Positions 44,101 to 52,395 of a stretch of DNA of 64,000 nt are shown here, piece by piece. Location of the stretch: assembly GCA_004556565.1 (NCBI GenBank), contig SFGN01000009.1:93305-157304 (forward strand), in the 5' to 3' direction. Positions within the stretch are counted from its first letter, which is position 1. Each line of letters begins with the position of its first letter. The stretch comes from Lachnospiraceae bacterium (GTDB lineage: Bacteria; Bacillota_A; Clostridia; Lachnospirales; Lachnospiraceae). The notes below the pieces were generated by a model. That model was not told the DNA's origin. It searched no databases and saw nothing but the letters and a program-made list of their open reading frames with translations. The position numbers and the translations under genes were made by a program.

Positions 44101-46573
44101 CATTGGTGATGAACCGCATAATCTCACTGTTATGTCCCTTCATCGTTTGACCGCCGTAATTGGTGTCTGTGCCCCAGTGATACCATGTCATATCATATTC
44201 ACTGACATTCGGGAACTCTGTGGAGAATCTCCATCCAAGAGAATTGATTTCTTCTGCAATTCTTCTCGTCTCCCATGTATTCTGATACCATACATCCAGA
44301 TAAATGAAATCCATGTTGTCTTCCATTGTCTCTGCTTCTGCCTTGAGTTCTTCTTTGGAAACATCAACTGTTCCTGTGGATGCGCCTACTGCTGTCGGCC
44401 ATGCATTGCTGTAATGGCTTGTTCCGTTAATTCTGTCATACAGCTGTACAAAACGTTTCCATCTTGCCTGTGTTGACAGATCCCAGAGCTTGTCAATTAC
44501 AACTGACTGATCCAGCCATCCCCAGCCGCCGCTAAATCCGGCAACAAGCATGTCCTCATTAAAGGATGCTGCCTCAGGATATGCTTCCTGAGCATTAACA
44601 TGAATACCGATCTGGGCATCATATTGATGTGCGATCTTAATCAATTCCTGGAAATCTTCCACGCCGCCTTCACGTTCTGCGATATCTGCATACTCGGAGT
44701 TAGCGGAATCGTGTCCTTCATTTCCATATCCTTTCAGCATAACTGCCTGTCCGAGGCCGTCTGTTGCAAGGTATACTTTTTTAATACTGTCAGCAGTTGT
44801 AAGGAACGGGTTCGGTGCCATACTTGCAAAGTTCATAACGATACGATAGTTAACGATATCTTTCATATCTTCCGCACCGTCTGCCACATGCATAATATCA
44901 CGGTATGCCAGTGCGCCGTCATTCCAGTCAATATCGCCGTCGCCGTTTTCATCTGCCGCAATTGCAACCTTTGCAACCGGGAGTTCACTTACCGGATAAT
45001 CATCATAATTAGCTGCATTTGCCTGTCCGGTCTTATCACCGCATTCATAGTACCATGCTGCGCTTGTCAGCCCCATTGTGTCAGCACCGTTATTGCGAAT
45101 GACTCTCTTGTCGCTTTCTGCTTCTGAATTGCTGAACAAACCTGCACTTAATTTTCCGTTCTGCAGGAATGCATAAGCATAACCTTCGCTGCTGGACGGT
45201 ACAAATCCATCCTCAAAGCTGATATATGTATCTGCAACATTTGTTGTAACCGTAGAAATATTTGCACCTGCAAAGTTTGCGCCTTCATCCGCTGAACTTA
45301 CGCTCAAAAGATTCAGCTGCGGGATATCAATTGAAGCAATCTTTGCACATCCGTCAGCTTTCTTTATTTCCGTCACTTCCCATGTAAGCGTGTTTGCTTC
45401 AACACTAACTTTCACTGTAATATCAACATTAATTTCATGATCTGCATCTTCAACGTGCATCACATAAGTTCTTGAGGTTTCTGTCGTCTCATCAACTGTA
45501 ACTTCAGGCTCGATAGATACTCCGTTGATTGCAACAGTATTCAGTTCTGATTCGTTTCCGCGGAAAAATTCTTTGCCTTCAGTTGCCATCTCATATCGTG
45601 CCACCACCGGGAAATTCTTTCCGATATAAACTTTCATTTCATCAGACTGAATCGTATCATATTTTGTGAGATCCAAATCTGCTTTTGCACTCAACGTCAC
45701 ATCAAAAACATTATCTTTATCTTCTACAGTTACGTTTCCTGTAAAAGGTTCATAACCTGCCTTTGATACAGACATCGTATACTCTTTCAGCGCGAGAGCT
45801 TCAAAAGAATAGCTGCCCTGTTCATCAGTTGTAGCAGTATTTGTGCCAACACGTACTGTGGCACCGGATATCGGTGTTCCGTCAGTATTCTTAACTGTTC
45901 CCGTCAATGGGCGGGTTGCATCTGTTGTATATTCAACAATCTGACCCTCACGTTCTGCACAAAGCACCCATGTATCATCCATGCAGTTTGTTCCGTTCTG
46001 TTTTACATCTGCAAATGAAACCGTTGTCTGCTTATTTGTCTTTACACCAAAACGTCCGCCAGCTGCAAGATCAAAGAAATTCTGATCCGTTACACTAACC
46101 TTCGTACCGTTAACGGTCACATTCATCGTCTCACGGCTGATAGCAATCGTCAGCTGCATCTCTTCTCCCTCTGTCGGAGTCGGAAGACCGCTGATTGCCG
46201 GATAGCTCTCTCTTCCGTCGATCTTGTACTGATAGTACCATTTACTGGTCGGATCATATCCTACATATACCCAGTTATTATCATCTGTATAGTTGTAAAA
46301 TACACCCCAGTTTTCACTTGGCTTGATTGTCAGTGACAACTCATACCCGAGTTCTGTCGTCTTGTCATCGTCAAGAATAAGAATCGGAGCCGTCGTACCT
46401 GGATTACCATAGTTGTGACCGCCGCTGTTGTTTGCTCCGCCTGTGATTGTGATCCACTTTCTTTCGTTATCAGCCGCTTTAACTTCCACAGCAGGCAGAT
46501 AACTCAGAAATGTAGTGCAAACCATAGCAAGTGCAAGCAATGCCGCAATCACTTTTTTAGTTAGTCTTTTCAT
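41150..46573 (-). CDS. SLH-anchored GH101 endo-alpha-N-acetylgalactosaminidase
   Basis: 1,807-residue secreted enzyme predicted to release Gal-beta-1,3-GalNAc from Ser/Thr of mucins. Order: signal peptide (1-33); lectin-like N-domain (to about 220); carboxypeptidase-regulatory-like Ig fold (about 225-300); GH101 catalytic part (about 305-1050) with candidate nucleophile D760 in FIYLDVWY and acid/base E786 in RFSTEFP; a galactose-binding-like domain interrupted by three SLH repeats (about 1137-1315); another beta-sandwich; a Big_2 Ig domain; and a C-terminal F5/8-type (CBM32) domain. The second ATG is used because AAGGAGG abuts the first. SLH repeats should hold it at the cell wall. Confidence 0.93.
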   Translation of the reverse strand: MKRLTKKVIAALLALAMVCTTFLSYLPAVEVKAADNERKWITITGGANNSGGHNYGNPGTTAPILILDDDKTTELGYELSLTIKPSENWGVFYNYTDDNNWVYVGYDPTSKWYYQYKIDGRESYPAISGLPTPTEGEEMQLTIAISRETMNVTVNGTKVSVTDQNFFDLAAGGRFGVKTNKQTTVSFADVKQNGTNCMDDTWVLCAEREGQIVEYTTDATRPLTGTVKNTDGTPISGATVRVGTNTATTDEQGSYSFEALALKEYTMSVSKAGYEPFTGNVTVEDKDNVFDVTLSAKADLDLTKYDTIQSDEMKVYIGKNFPVVARYEMATEGKEFFRGNESELNTVAINGVSIEPEVTVDETTETSRTYVMHVEDADHEINVDITVKVSVEANTLTWEVTEIKKADGCAKIASIDIPQLNLLSVSSADEGANFAGANISTVTTNVADTYISFEDGFVPSSSEGYAYAFLQNGKLSAGLFSNSEAESDKRVIRNNGADTMGLTSAAWYYECGDKTGQANAANYDDYPVSELPVAKVAIAADENGDGDIDWNDGALAYRDIMHVADGAEDMKDIVNYRIVMNFASMAPNPFLTTADSIKKVYLATDGLGQAVMLKGYGNEGHDSANSEYADIAEREGGVEDFQELIKIAHQYDAQIGIHVNAQEAYPEAASFNEDMLVAGFSGGWGWLDQSVVIDKLWDLSTQARWKRFVQLYDRINGTSHYSNAWPTAVGASTGTVDVSKEELKAEAETMEDNMDFIYLDVWYQNTWETRRIAEEINSLGWRFSTEFPNVSEYDMTWYHWGTDTNYGGQTMKGHNSEIMRFITNDLRDTHVQNYPNFGGTADNPLLGGFKLVGFEGWQGNQNFNSYIETTFNENLPTKFLQHYYVVDWEDYGEDEASPVANQEKQITLKNDEGDVVVVARNEEQRNDIVTERTITLNGKVVLNDAAYLLPWTDSEDDSEKLYHWNLDGGETTWELEGEWANLANVVMYKLTDQGRAEEATIPVTNGTVTLSADAAQAYVLVKGAAVKELKAGYGESDYVSDPGFNGYSDGEALSADDWSGDIDDASVSVETSDLGDQKLVFNSPEKNVEVTTTISGLEAGTDYVAEVYVDNQSDAKAAITVDTTSAGNQGDVAELPYKDVPKDQWYYKYVYDVYVKSLMTGMDNVTFGPDQNLARAQFAVILYRMEGQPKVEYTNKFSDVPDGIWYTDAILWAAENGIVTGYTSGANKGKFGPADQINREQLATMMYRYATYKLGEAPTESKELSTFPDAGNVNEFAKDAMKWCVAKEIITGDGGRLNPQGTTNRAVCATIISRYTGEVEKPDVEHNTVTNYTERSILTNYVQCDQEHGTMMQRMQVSFTAEGKTAQLTLSREAGEGVTYMDDIRIVKISLNNEQEDGSFVQDFEEVVQGLYPFVLGSAQGVSDPVTHLSQLHAPYTQAGWNGRVVDDVLEGEWSLKHHGANTGIIYQTIPQNFRFEAGKVYTVEFDYQSGPDKAYAMVIGDGKTYTLPSEEDYLDQARGETKHVTMQVVGSGSGQTWIGLYEQGSRAGSGSYGQTDFILDSLVIKEDKDAIAVTISAKELLKHESADIYGSNLDQFTWVSSDENVVKVDKENNKILAVGAGTATVTATAGDKTFEFVMTVTDTIVYDIPADQLGTFTATANTEETTGEPAGSGVASAAADGNSSTYWHTNWSSTGFTVSESNPAVLTVDLGQVTEMGGFKFQQRPTGGNNGMIQKYSYRVLDADGNVLASGSNIEVASASQGSSEWVVQILDETVTAKTIEISVLQGHNGFAAIAEVLPVSVQRID

Positions 46574-46608
46574 AATCATCCTCCTTATAAAAATAATGAT
46601 AGTTGCAT

Positions 46609-46698
46609 GTCCTTCCGCGAACGGAAACGGAAAGACCTATGCACATTTATTATACCAATATCACAAAGAAAATCCAACACTTTATTGACAAATTGTCA
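46609..46698 (-). promoter_or_regulatory. GH101 promoter, palindrome and leader hairpin
   Basis: Minus-strand TTGGAT (46672-46677), a 17-nt spacer and TATAAT (46649-46654). A perfect palindrome TGACAA-A-TTGTCA (46686-46698) lies just upstream of the -35 box and may bind a regulator. The transcript's 5' leader can form a 9-bp stem (46609-46617 with 46628-46636). Confidence 0.65.
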
Positions 46699-47095
46699 CT
46701 TTTTTATAACAGCTCAGCCAAAAGCGGCAAATCGGGTGGGTCATGCTCACATGAACGAACACGGAATGGCGCTCTCTGAGCTGTACCAGATCGACCAGCT
46801 TCCTGTTTTCTCCGATTTCTTTTCCGATTTCCTTTCCAATCTCCTTACCACGTTTATTTGACTCTTTTAATTCTTCTGCAAATATTTCTCTTAACGCTTC
46901 ACACATCTTCTTTTCCTCCAATATCTTAGACTTGTTGGCATTTACAATAGTGACTGTCAGTTCCGTCGGAAGGGTTTCCAGCACAGATCCTGTATCGGAC
47001 TGATCAAAACAGGTATAGCCGTAAACCTTGTAAAAATCATTGATGCTTAAATAATCATCGGATGTGTAAAAACCCTGCAGTCTCGATTCATCCAT
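46682..47095 (-). pseudogene. Remnant of an Rpn/PD-(D/E)XK-type family gene
   Basis: Open frame of 137 codons. The start (YLSINDFYKVYGYTCF) resembles the middle of a multicopy Lachnospiraceae protein family related to Rpn-type recombination-promoting nucleases. It then jumps to the family's C-terminal region (IVNANKSKILEEKKMCEAL, followed by the charged KRGKEIGKEIGKEIGE coil). Both the N-terminal nuclease half and an internal segment are missing, and the last ~35 residues look out of frame. I read it as a decayed copy with an internal deletion; family assignment is from memory. Confidence 0.55.
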
Positions 47096-47130
47096 TTTGT
47101 CTGAAGGATATCATCAGAAACCGCAGGGTT
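47066..47130 (-). terminator. Possible terminator of leuCD
   Basis: Minus-strand arms AACCCTGC (47123-47130) and GCAGGGTT (47071-47078), about 44 nt apart, followed by TTTTT. The long loop makes it weaker than a classical terminator, and it overlaps the 5' end of the adjacent remnant. Confidence 0.4.
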
Positions 47131-47177
47131 GTCTATTGAAATAATTCTATATTTACTTGTCTGTTTCGTTTAAATAA

Positions 47178-47675
47178 TCACTTTGTTTCTTTTTTGCTGT
47201 TCGTATATTTCACAAGCCCGCCTGCCGCAATCAGCTTCTGCATGAATTCCGGGAAGGGCTGTCCCTGGAATTCTGTTCCTTTTGTGCGGTTGTAAATCCT
47301 GCCGCTGTCAAAATCAACTTCAACTTCGTCCCCGACATCGATTCCTTTTGCCGCTTCCGGACATTCGATGATAGGAAGCCCGATATTTATAGCATTACGG
47401 TAAAAAATACGTGCAAATGTCTCGGCGATGATGCAGCTTACACCTGCAGTTTTGAGACAAAGCGGCGCATGTTCTCTGGATGAACCACATCCAAAATTCT
47501 TGTTTGCTACAATCAGGTCACCCGGCCGTACTTTTTTCGCAAATTCCGGGTCTATATCTACCATTGCATGGCTGGCAAGCTCCTGCGGGTCAAAAGAATT
47601 CAGATATCTTGCCGGGATGATAACATCTGTATCTACATTATCCCCATATTTAAAAACGTGTCCCATTGCTTTCAT
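47178..47675 (-). CDS. leuD: 3-isopropylmalate dehydratase small subunit
   Basis: 165 residues of the archaeal/Clostridial short type: KYGDNVDTDVIIPARYLN at the N-terminus and the swivel-domain NFGCGSSREHAP. Together with LeuC it isomerises 2- to 3-isopropylmalate in leucine synthesis. ATG overlaps the leuC stop (ATGA). Confidence 0.95.
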   Translation of the reverse strand: MKAMGHVFKYGDNVDTDVIIPARYLNSFDPQELASHAMVDIDPEFAKKVRPGDLIVANKNFGCGSSREHAPLCLKTAGVSCIIAETFARIFYRNAINIGLPIIECPEAAKGIDVGDEVEVDFDSGRIYNRTKGTEFQGQPFPEFMQKLIAAGGLVKYTNSKKETK

Positions 47676-48949
47676 GCTTTGTCACCTACTTTTTCCGGAT
47701 TTGCAATATATCCGGCAATTGCACTGGCAGCCGCCACTTCCGGGGAAGCCAGATAAATCAGCGAATCCACATGTCCCATTCTTCCGACAAAGTTACGGTT
47801 CGTTGTGGAAACACATTTTTCGCCTGCTGCCATAACACCCATGTGACCGCCCATGCACGGGCCGCAGCTCGGCGTATTCACCGCACATCCGGCATCAATG
47901 AAAATGTCCATCAGTCCTTCTGCAATACACTGTTTATAAATCTTCTGTGTGGCAGGAACGACCATAACACGTACATCACGGTGAACCGTATGTCCCTTCA
48001 GAACTGCCGCCGCCTTTCTCAGGTCTTCCATTCTTCCGTTCGTACAGGAACCGATCACAACCTGATCGATTTTAATCGGCTCCATTGCCTCTAACTCATC
48101 AATTGTTTTAGCATTGCCCGGAAGATGAGGAAATGCTACCGTCGGGCGAACATCTGCCAGATTAATCTCAACAACTTCATCATATTCTGCATCTTCATCG
48201 GCGGTATAGACCGTATAATCTTTTTTGCAATGTTCTGCCAGATACTGCTTCGTCTTTTCATCAACCGGGAAAATTCCGTTTTTTGCCCCCGCCTCGATTG
48301 CCATATTTGCCATTGTAAAGCGGTCATCCATTGACAGATTTGCAATACCGTCTCCGGTGAATTCCATTGATTTATACAAAGCTCCGTCCACACCGATCTT
48401 GCCGATGATATGGATGATAATGTCTTTTCCGCTCACATACGGTCCCGGTTTTCCTGTCAGGACAAATTTGATTGCGGAAGGAACCTTAAACCAAAGCTCT
48501 CCTGTAGCCATTCCTGTCGCAATATCTGTCGTACCGACTCCTGTGGAAAATGCTCCGAGAGCTCCGTATGTACAGGTATGTGAGTCCGCACCGATAATAC
48601 ATTCTCCCGCAGCCACAACACCGGCTTCCGGAAGGATTGCATGCTCCACACCTGATTTTCCCTGCTCAAAATACCAGGTAAGCCCCTGTTCCTTTGCATA
48701 TTCGCGGATTGCCTTTGAATTCTCCGCAGATTTAATATCTTTATTTGGGGTAAAATGATCCGGCACAAATACTACTTTATCTTTATCAAACACCTTATCT
48801 GACATCTGTTTAATGATTGGAAGCGCCATCGGTCCTGTGATGTCATTTGCCATCACGATATCCAGCTTAGCTTCGATCAACTGTCCTGCCGTCACAGAAT
48901 CCAATCCTGCATGGGCAGCCAGAATTTTCTGCGTCATAGTCATTCCCAT
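47672..48949 (-). CDS. leuC: 3-isopropylmalate dehydratase large subunit
   Basis: Aconitase-family [4Fe-4S] enzyme of 425 residues. GADSHTCTYGA, VIGSCTNGR and SCGPCMGGHMG supply or flank the cluster cysteines, and TTNRNFVGRMG is the conserved substrate loop. ATG 48949 follows AGGAGG; a TTG 6 bp upstream is less likely. Follows asd by 58 bp. Confidence 0.95.
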   Translation of the reverse strand: MGMTMTQKILAAHAGLDSVTAGQLIEAKLDIVMANDITGPMALPIIKQMSDKVFDKDKVVFVPDHFTPNKDIKSAENSKAIREYAKEQGLTWYFEQGKSGVEHAILPEAGVVAAGECIIGADSHTCTYGALGAFSTGVGTTDIATGMATGELWFKVPSAIKFVLTGKPGPYVSGKDIIIHIIGKIGVDGALYKSMEFTGDGIANLSMDDRFTMANMAIEAGAKNGIFPVDEKTKQYLAEHCKKDYTVYTADEDAEYDEVVEINLADVRPTVAFPHLPGNAKTIDELEAMEPIKIDQVVIGSCTNGRMEDLRKAAAVLKGHTVHRDVRVMVVPATQKIYKQCIAEGLMDIFIDAGCAVNTPSCGPCMGGHMGVMAAGEKCVSTTNRNFVGRMGHVDSLIYLASPEVAAASAIAGYIANPEKVGDKA

Positions 48950-49007
48950 AATCAAACAACCTCCTGTATGTATTTTACTGATGATTACTCTGCCAAAAGA
49001 ATATATT

Positions 49008-50093
49008 TTATTTTGCCTGAATAAATCCTTTTGCCGTCAATGCTTCCGCGCACAAAACAGCTCCGCCTGCCGCGCCTCTGACTGTATTGTGGGACAGTCC
49101 GACAAACTTGTAATCGAACATACTGTCTTCTCTCAATCTTCCGATTGATACACCCATTCCATTCTCATAATCCACATCCATCTTCACCTGCGGGCGGTTA
49201 TCTTCTTCCAGATACCGGATAAACTGCTTCGGTGCACTCGGAAGATTTGCTTCCTGCGGGAAACCTTTGAAAGAAACAAGTTTCTCAATCAACTGTTCTT
49301 TGGTCGGTTTTTTCTCAAAATTGATAAACACTGCCGCAGTATGTCCGTTCAGCACCGGAACGCGGATACACTGACATGTAATCTTCGGCAGCTCTGCCTT
49401 TACGATCACGCCATTTTCCACTTTTCCAAGTACACGAAGCGGCTCCTGCTCGCTCTTTTCTTCCTCACCGCCGATATATGGAATAATGTTTTCTACCATT
49501 TCCGGCCAGTCTTTAAATGTCTTGCCTGCTCCGGAAATTGCCTGATATGTTGTCGCAACCACTTCCTTTGGCCCGAATTCCTTCCATGCTGCCAGGCACG
49601 GTGCATAGCTCTGGATTGAGCAGTTCGGCTTTACAGCAATAAATCCTCTTGTAGTTCCAAGACGCTTCTTCTGATCTGCAATCACATCAAAATGCTCTGA
49701 GTTAATCTCCGGCACTACCATCGGAACGTCCGGTGTCCAGCGATGGGCACTGTTATTGGAAACGACCGGAGTTTCAGTCTTTGCATAGGCCTCCTCAATT
49801 GCTCTGATTTCTTCTTTTGTCATGTCTACTGCGCTGAATACAAAATCAACGGTAGATGCGACTTTTTCAACCTCATTAACGTTATACACAACCAGATTTT
49901 TTACAGCTTCCGGCATGGGTGTATCCATTTTCCACCTTCCGCCTACTGCCTCTTCATATGTCTTTCCTGCAGAACGCGGGCTTGCCGCTACTGTTACTAC
50001 TTCAAACCAGGGATGGTTCTCAAGCAGCGCAATGAAACGCTGACCCACCATTCCTGTTGCTCCGAGAATCCCTACTTTTAATTTCTGCTCCAT
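49008..50093 (-). CDS. asd: Aspartate-semialdehyde dehydrogenase
   Basis: 361 residues. NADPH-dependent reduction of aspartyl phosphate, at the branch to lysine, threonine and methionine. Rossmann motif GILGATGMVGQRF; catalytic cysteine in KPNCSIQSYAP; RVPVLNGHTAAVFI with the conserved histidine. It is the archaeal/fungal-like class by sequence. ATG 50093 has AAGGAG at 8 nt; the GTG at 50102 is rejected. Confidence 0.95.
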   Translation of the reverse strand: MEQKLKVGILGATGMVGQRFIALLENHPWFEVVTVAASPRSAGKTYEEAVGGRWKMDTPMPEAVKNLVVYNVNEVEKVASTVDFVFSAVDMTKEEIRAIEEAYAKTETPVVSNNSAHRWTPDVPMVVPEINSEHFDVIADQKKRLGTTRGFIAVKPNCSIQSYAPCLAAWKEFGPKEVVATTYQAISGAGKTFKDWPEMVENIIPYIGGEEEKSEQEPLRVLGKVENGVIVKAELPKITCQCIRVPVLNGHTAAVFINFEKKPTKEQLIEKLVSFKGFPQEANLPSAPKQFIRYLEEDNRPQVKMDVDYENGMGVSIGRLREDSMFDYKFVGLSHNTVRGAAGGAVLCAEALTAKGFIQAK

Positions 50094-50132
50094 TTCATCC
50101 ACTCCTTTTTTTCTATCTTCATTTATCTTCTA

Positions 50133-51515
50133 TTATTTATCCTCTGCAAGGTAGTCCTTCTCCCATGCAATCACCTGCTCCATCGCAGCTTTTCCCGGTG
50201 CACCGATGGTATTTCTCATTTCCACACATGTTTTCATGCTGATTGCCTGATAAATGTCTTCTTCAAACACCGGGGAAATCGCTTTATATTCTTCCAGAGT
50301 CATATCATCCAGAGCAATATTTTTCTCAATGCAATACAGGACAAGCTGTCCGACAATTCCATGAGCATCACGGAACGGGACTCCGTGATTTACCAGATAG
50401 TCGGCTGCGTCGGTTGCATTAGTAAATCCGTTTTTCGCACTGTTTTCCATCTGCTTTTTATTGAATTTCATTGATGCAAGCATTCCGGTAAAAAGTGCCA
50501 GGCAGCCTTTTGTCGTATCGATTGCATCAAACACAAGCTCTTTATCTTCCTGCATATCTTTATTGTAAGCAAGCGGGATTCCCTTCATGGTCGTCAGAAG
50601 AGACATCAGTGCACCGTACACCCTTCCGGTCTTGCCGCGTACAAGCTCTGCGATATCAGGGTTCTTTTTCTGCGGCATAATGCTGCTTCCCGTACTGTAA
50701 GCATCGTCAACTTCCACAAACTGATATTCATTGGAATTCCAGATGATCACCTCCTCCGAGAAGCGGCTCAGATGCATCATCACGGTCGACATGGCGGACA
50801 GCAGTTCTATCAGATAATCCCTGTCCGATACGGAATCAATACTGTTCAGTGTCGGTCCTGCAAATCCAAGCAGTTCAGCAGTATATTCCCTGTCCAGCGG
50901 GTAAGTAGTCCCTGCCAGCGCGCCTGCTCCGAGCGGGCAGTAATTCATCCGCCCATAAATATCTTTCATTCGCTGACGATCACGCTTAAACATCTCAAAA
51001 TATGCCCCAAGATGGTGTGCCAGCGTGATCGGCTGTGCCTTCTGAAGATGTGTGAACCCCGGCATATATGTTTCAGTATGCTCTTCCATCAGTTTAATCA
51101 ATATTTCAAGCATGTCCTTTAACAGCTTATCCAGCGCAAGTATCTCATCTCTGATATAAAGCTTCATGTCCAGAGCCACCTGATCATTGCGGCTTCTTCC
51201 CGTGTGAAGCTTCTTACCGGTATCGCCGATGCGCTCAATCAGGTTCGCCTCTACAAAACTGTGGATATCTTCGTATTCTGAAGTGATCTGAAGGCTTCCG
51301 TTCTCCACATCCGAAAGAATTCCCTTCAGGCCGCCAATAATTTTTTCTTTTTCTTCTCCCGTAAGAATCCCCTGTTTTGCAAGCATCGTCACATGTGCAA
51401 TACTGCCCCGGATGTCCTGCTCGTAGAATCTCCGGTCGAAAGAAATAGATGCGTTAAAGTTATACACTAACTGATCAGTTTCCTTCGTGAAACGCCCGCC
51501 CCATAACTGTGCCAT
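50133..51515 (-). CDS. argH: Argininosuccinate lyase
   Basis: 460 residues. Cleaves argininosuccinate to arginine and fumarate. The fumarase/aspartase-superfamily signature GSSIMPQKKNPD and the HTGRSRNDQVALDM region are intact. AGAGG precedes the ATG. It heads a minus-strand run argH-asd-leuC-leuD of amino-acid genes; a shared transcript is likely from the short gaps, but no promoter was clearly assigned. Confidence 0.96.
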   Translation of the reverse strand: MAQLWGGRFTKETDQLVYNFNASISFDRRFYEQDIRGSIAHVTMLAKQGILTGEEKEKIIGGLKGILSDVENGSLQITSEYEDIHSFVEANLIERIGDTGKKLHTGRSRNDQVALDMKLYIRDEILALDKLLKDMLEILIKLMEEHTETYMPGFTHLQKAQPITLAHHLGAYFEMFKRDRQRMKDIYGRMNYCPLGAGALAGTTYPLDREYTAELLGFAGPTLNSIDSVSDRDYLIELLSAMSTVMMHLSRFSEEVIIWNSNEYQFVEVDDAYSTGSSIMPQKKNPDIAELVRGKTGRVYGALMSLLTTMKGIPLAYNKDMQEDKELVFDAIDTTKGCLALFTGMLASMKFNKKQMENSAKNGFTNATDAADYLVNHGVPFRDAHGIVGQLVLYCIEKNIALDDMTLEEYKAISPVFEEDIYQAISMKTCVEMRNTIGAPGKAAMEQVIAWEKDYLAEDK

Positions 51516-51682
51516 ATCCCAACCTCTTTTCTTTTGATAATAATAGCTTTTCTATGAATAAAAACTCTTCTGTAAACAAATATATTTTACATCCTTCGGG
51601 TACTTCATTGTTTTCGATTTATTAGTCTATCACAGCAACGTGAGGATGTCCATGATAATTTTTTCCTTCATCCCCGTCATAT

Positions 51683-52333
51683 TTAAATTTGTCCATGTCT
51701 TTCCCTCATAGAATATATACATCCGCAGTAATCCTGCCGGTATAATCCATACTGTCCGGAAAGTTCCACTGAGCGTTTATATCCGTTTTTCTTTTTAAAA
51801 TCGGATATCAGATAGGGTACTCCACATTCATCTGCTATTTTCAGACCGATTTCATTTAATTTTTGTGCATTTTTCAGCGGGCTTATACTAAGAGTCGTCG
51901 TAAAATAATCAAAAACACCTTCTTTTGCTTTTTCAGCTGCTTCCCTAAGCCGAAGCTCGTAACATCGGAAGCACCTTTCGCCGCCTTCCGGGATGTGTTC
52001 AAGCCCTTTTGCCATCTGATAAAATATCTCTTTTTCATAATTACCTTCCAGGAATGTGACCGGGTTTTTGAAATTCATTTGCCTGATCAGATTCTGCTGT
52101 TCCTGTACACGGCGTCCGTACTCTTCTTCCGGATAAATATTCGGATTATAATAGAAGACAGTAATCTCGAAGTACTCAGATAAATATTCCAGGACATAGC
52201 TGCTGCACGGAGCGCAGCAGCTATGAAGCAGGAGATGCGGAACTTTTTGCTCTGCTCTTAGACGTTCCAGCAGTTTGTCCAGCTCTTTCTGATAATTCAC
52301 TTTTTGCTGAGTTTTCCTTTCTACGACTTTCAT
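51683..52333 (-). CDS. queH: Epoxyqueuosine reductase QueH
   Basis: 216 residues. QueH (formerly DUF208) reduces epoxyqueuosine to queuosine in tRNA and replaces cobalamin-dependent QueG. The metal-cluster cysteines are in LLHSCCAPCSSYVLEYL, and RCFRCYELRL supplies a second CxxC; YYNPNIYPEEEYGRR is conserved. GGGAGG precedes the ATG. Pairs functionally with queA at 30607-31632. Confidence 0.94.
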   Translation of the reverse strand: MKVVERKTQQKVNYQKELDKLLERLRAEQKVPHLLLHSCCAPCSSYVLEYLSEYFEITVFYYNPNIYPEEEYGRRVQEQQNLIRQMNFKNPVTFLEGNYEKEIFYQMAKGLEHIPEGGERCFRCYELRLREAAEKAKEGVFDYFTTTLSISPLKNAQKLNEIGLKIADECGVPYLISDFKKKNGYKRSVELSGQYGLYRQDYCGCIYSMRERHGQI

Positions 52334-52395
52334 AGTCCCGCATTCCTCCCTGAGTTTTGATTATTCTTTATCTTAAACACAGTCCGGATTATTGT

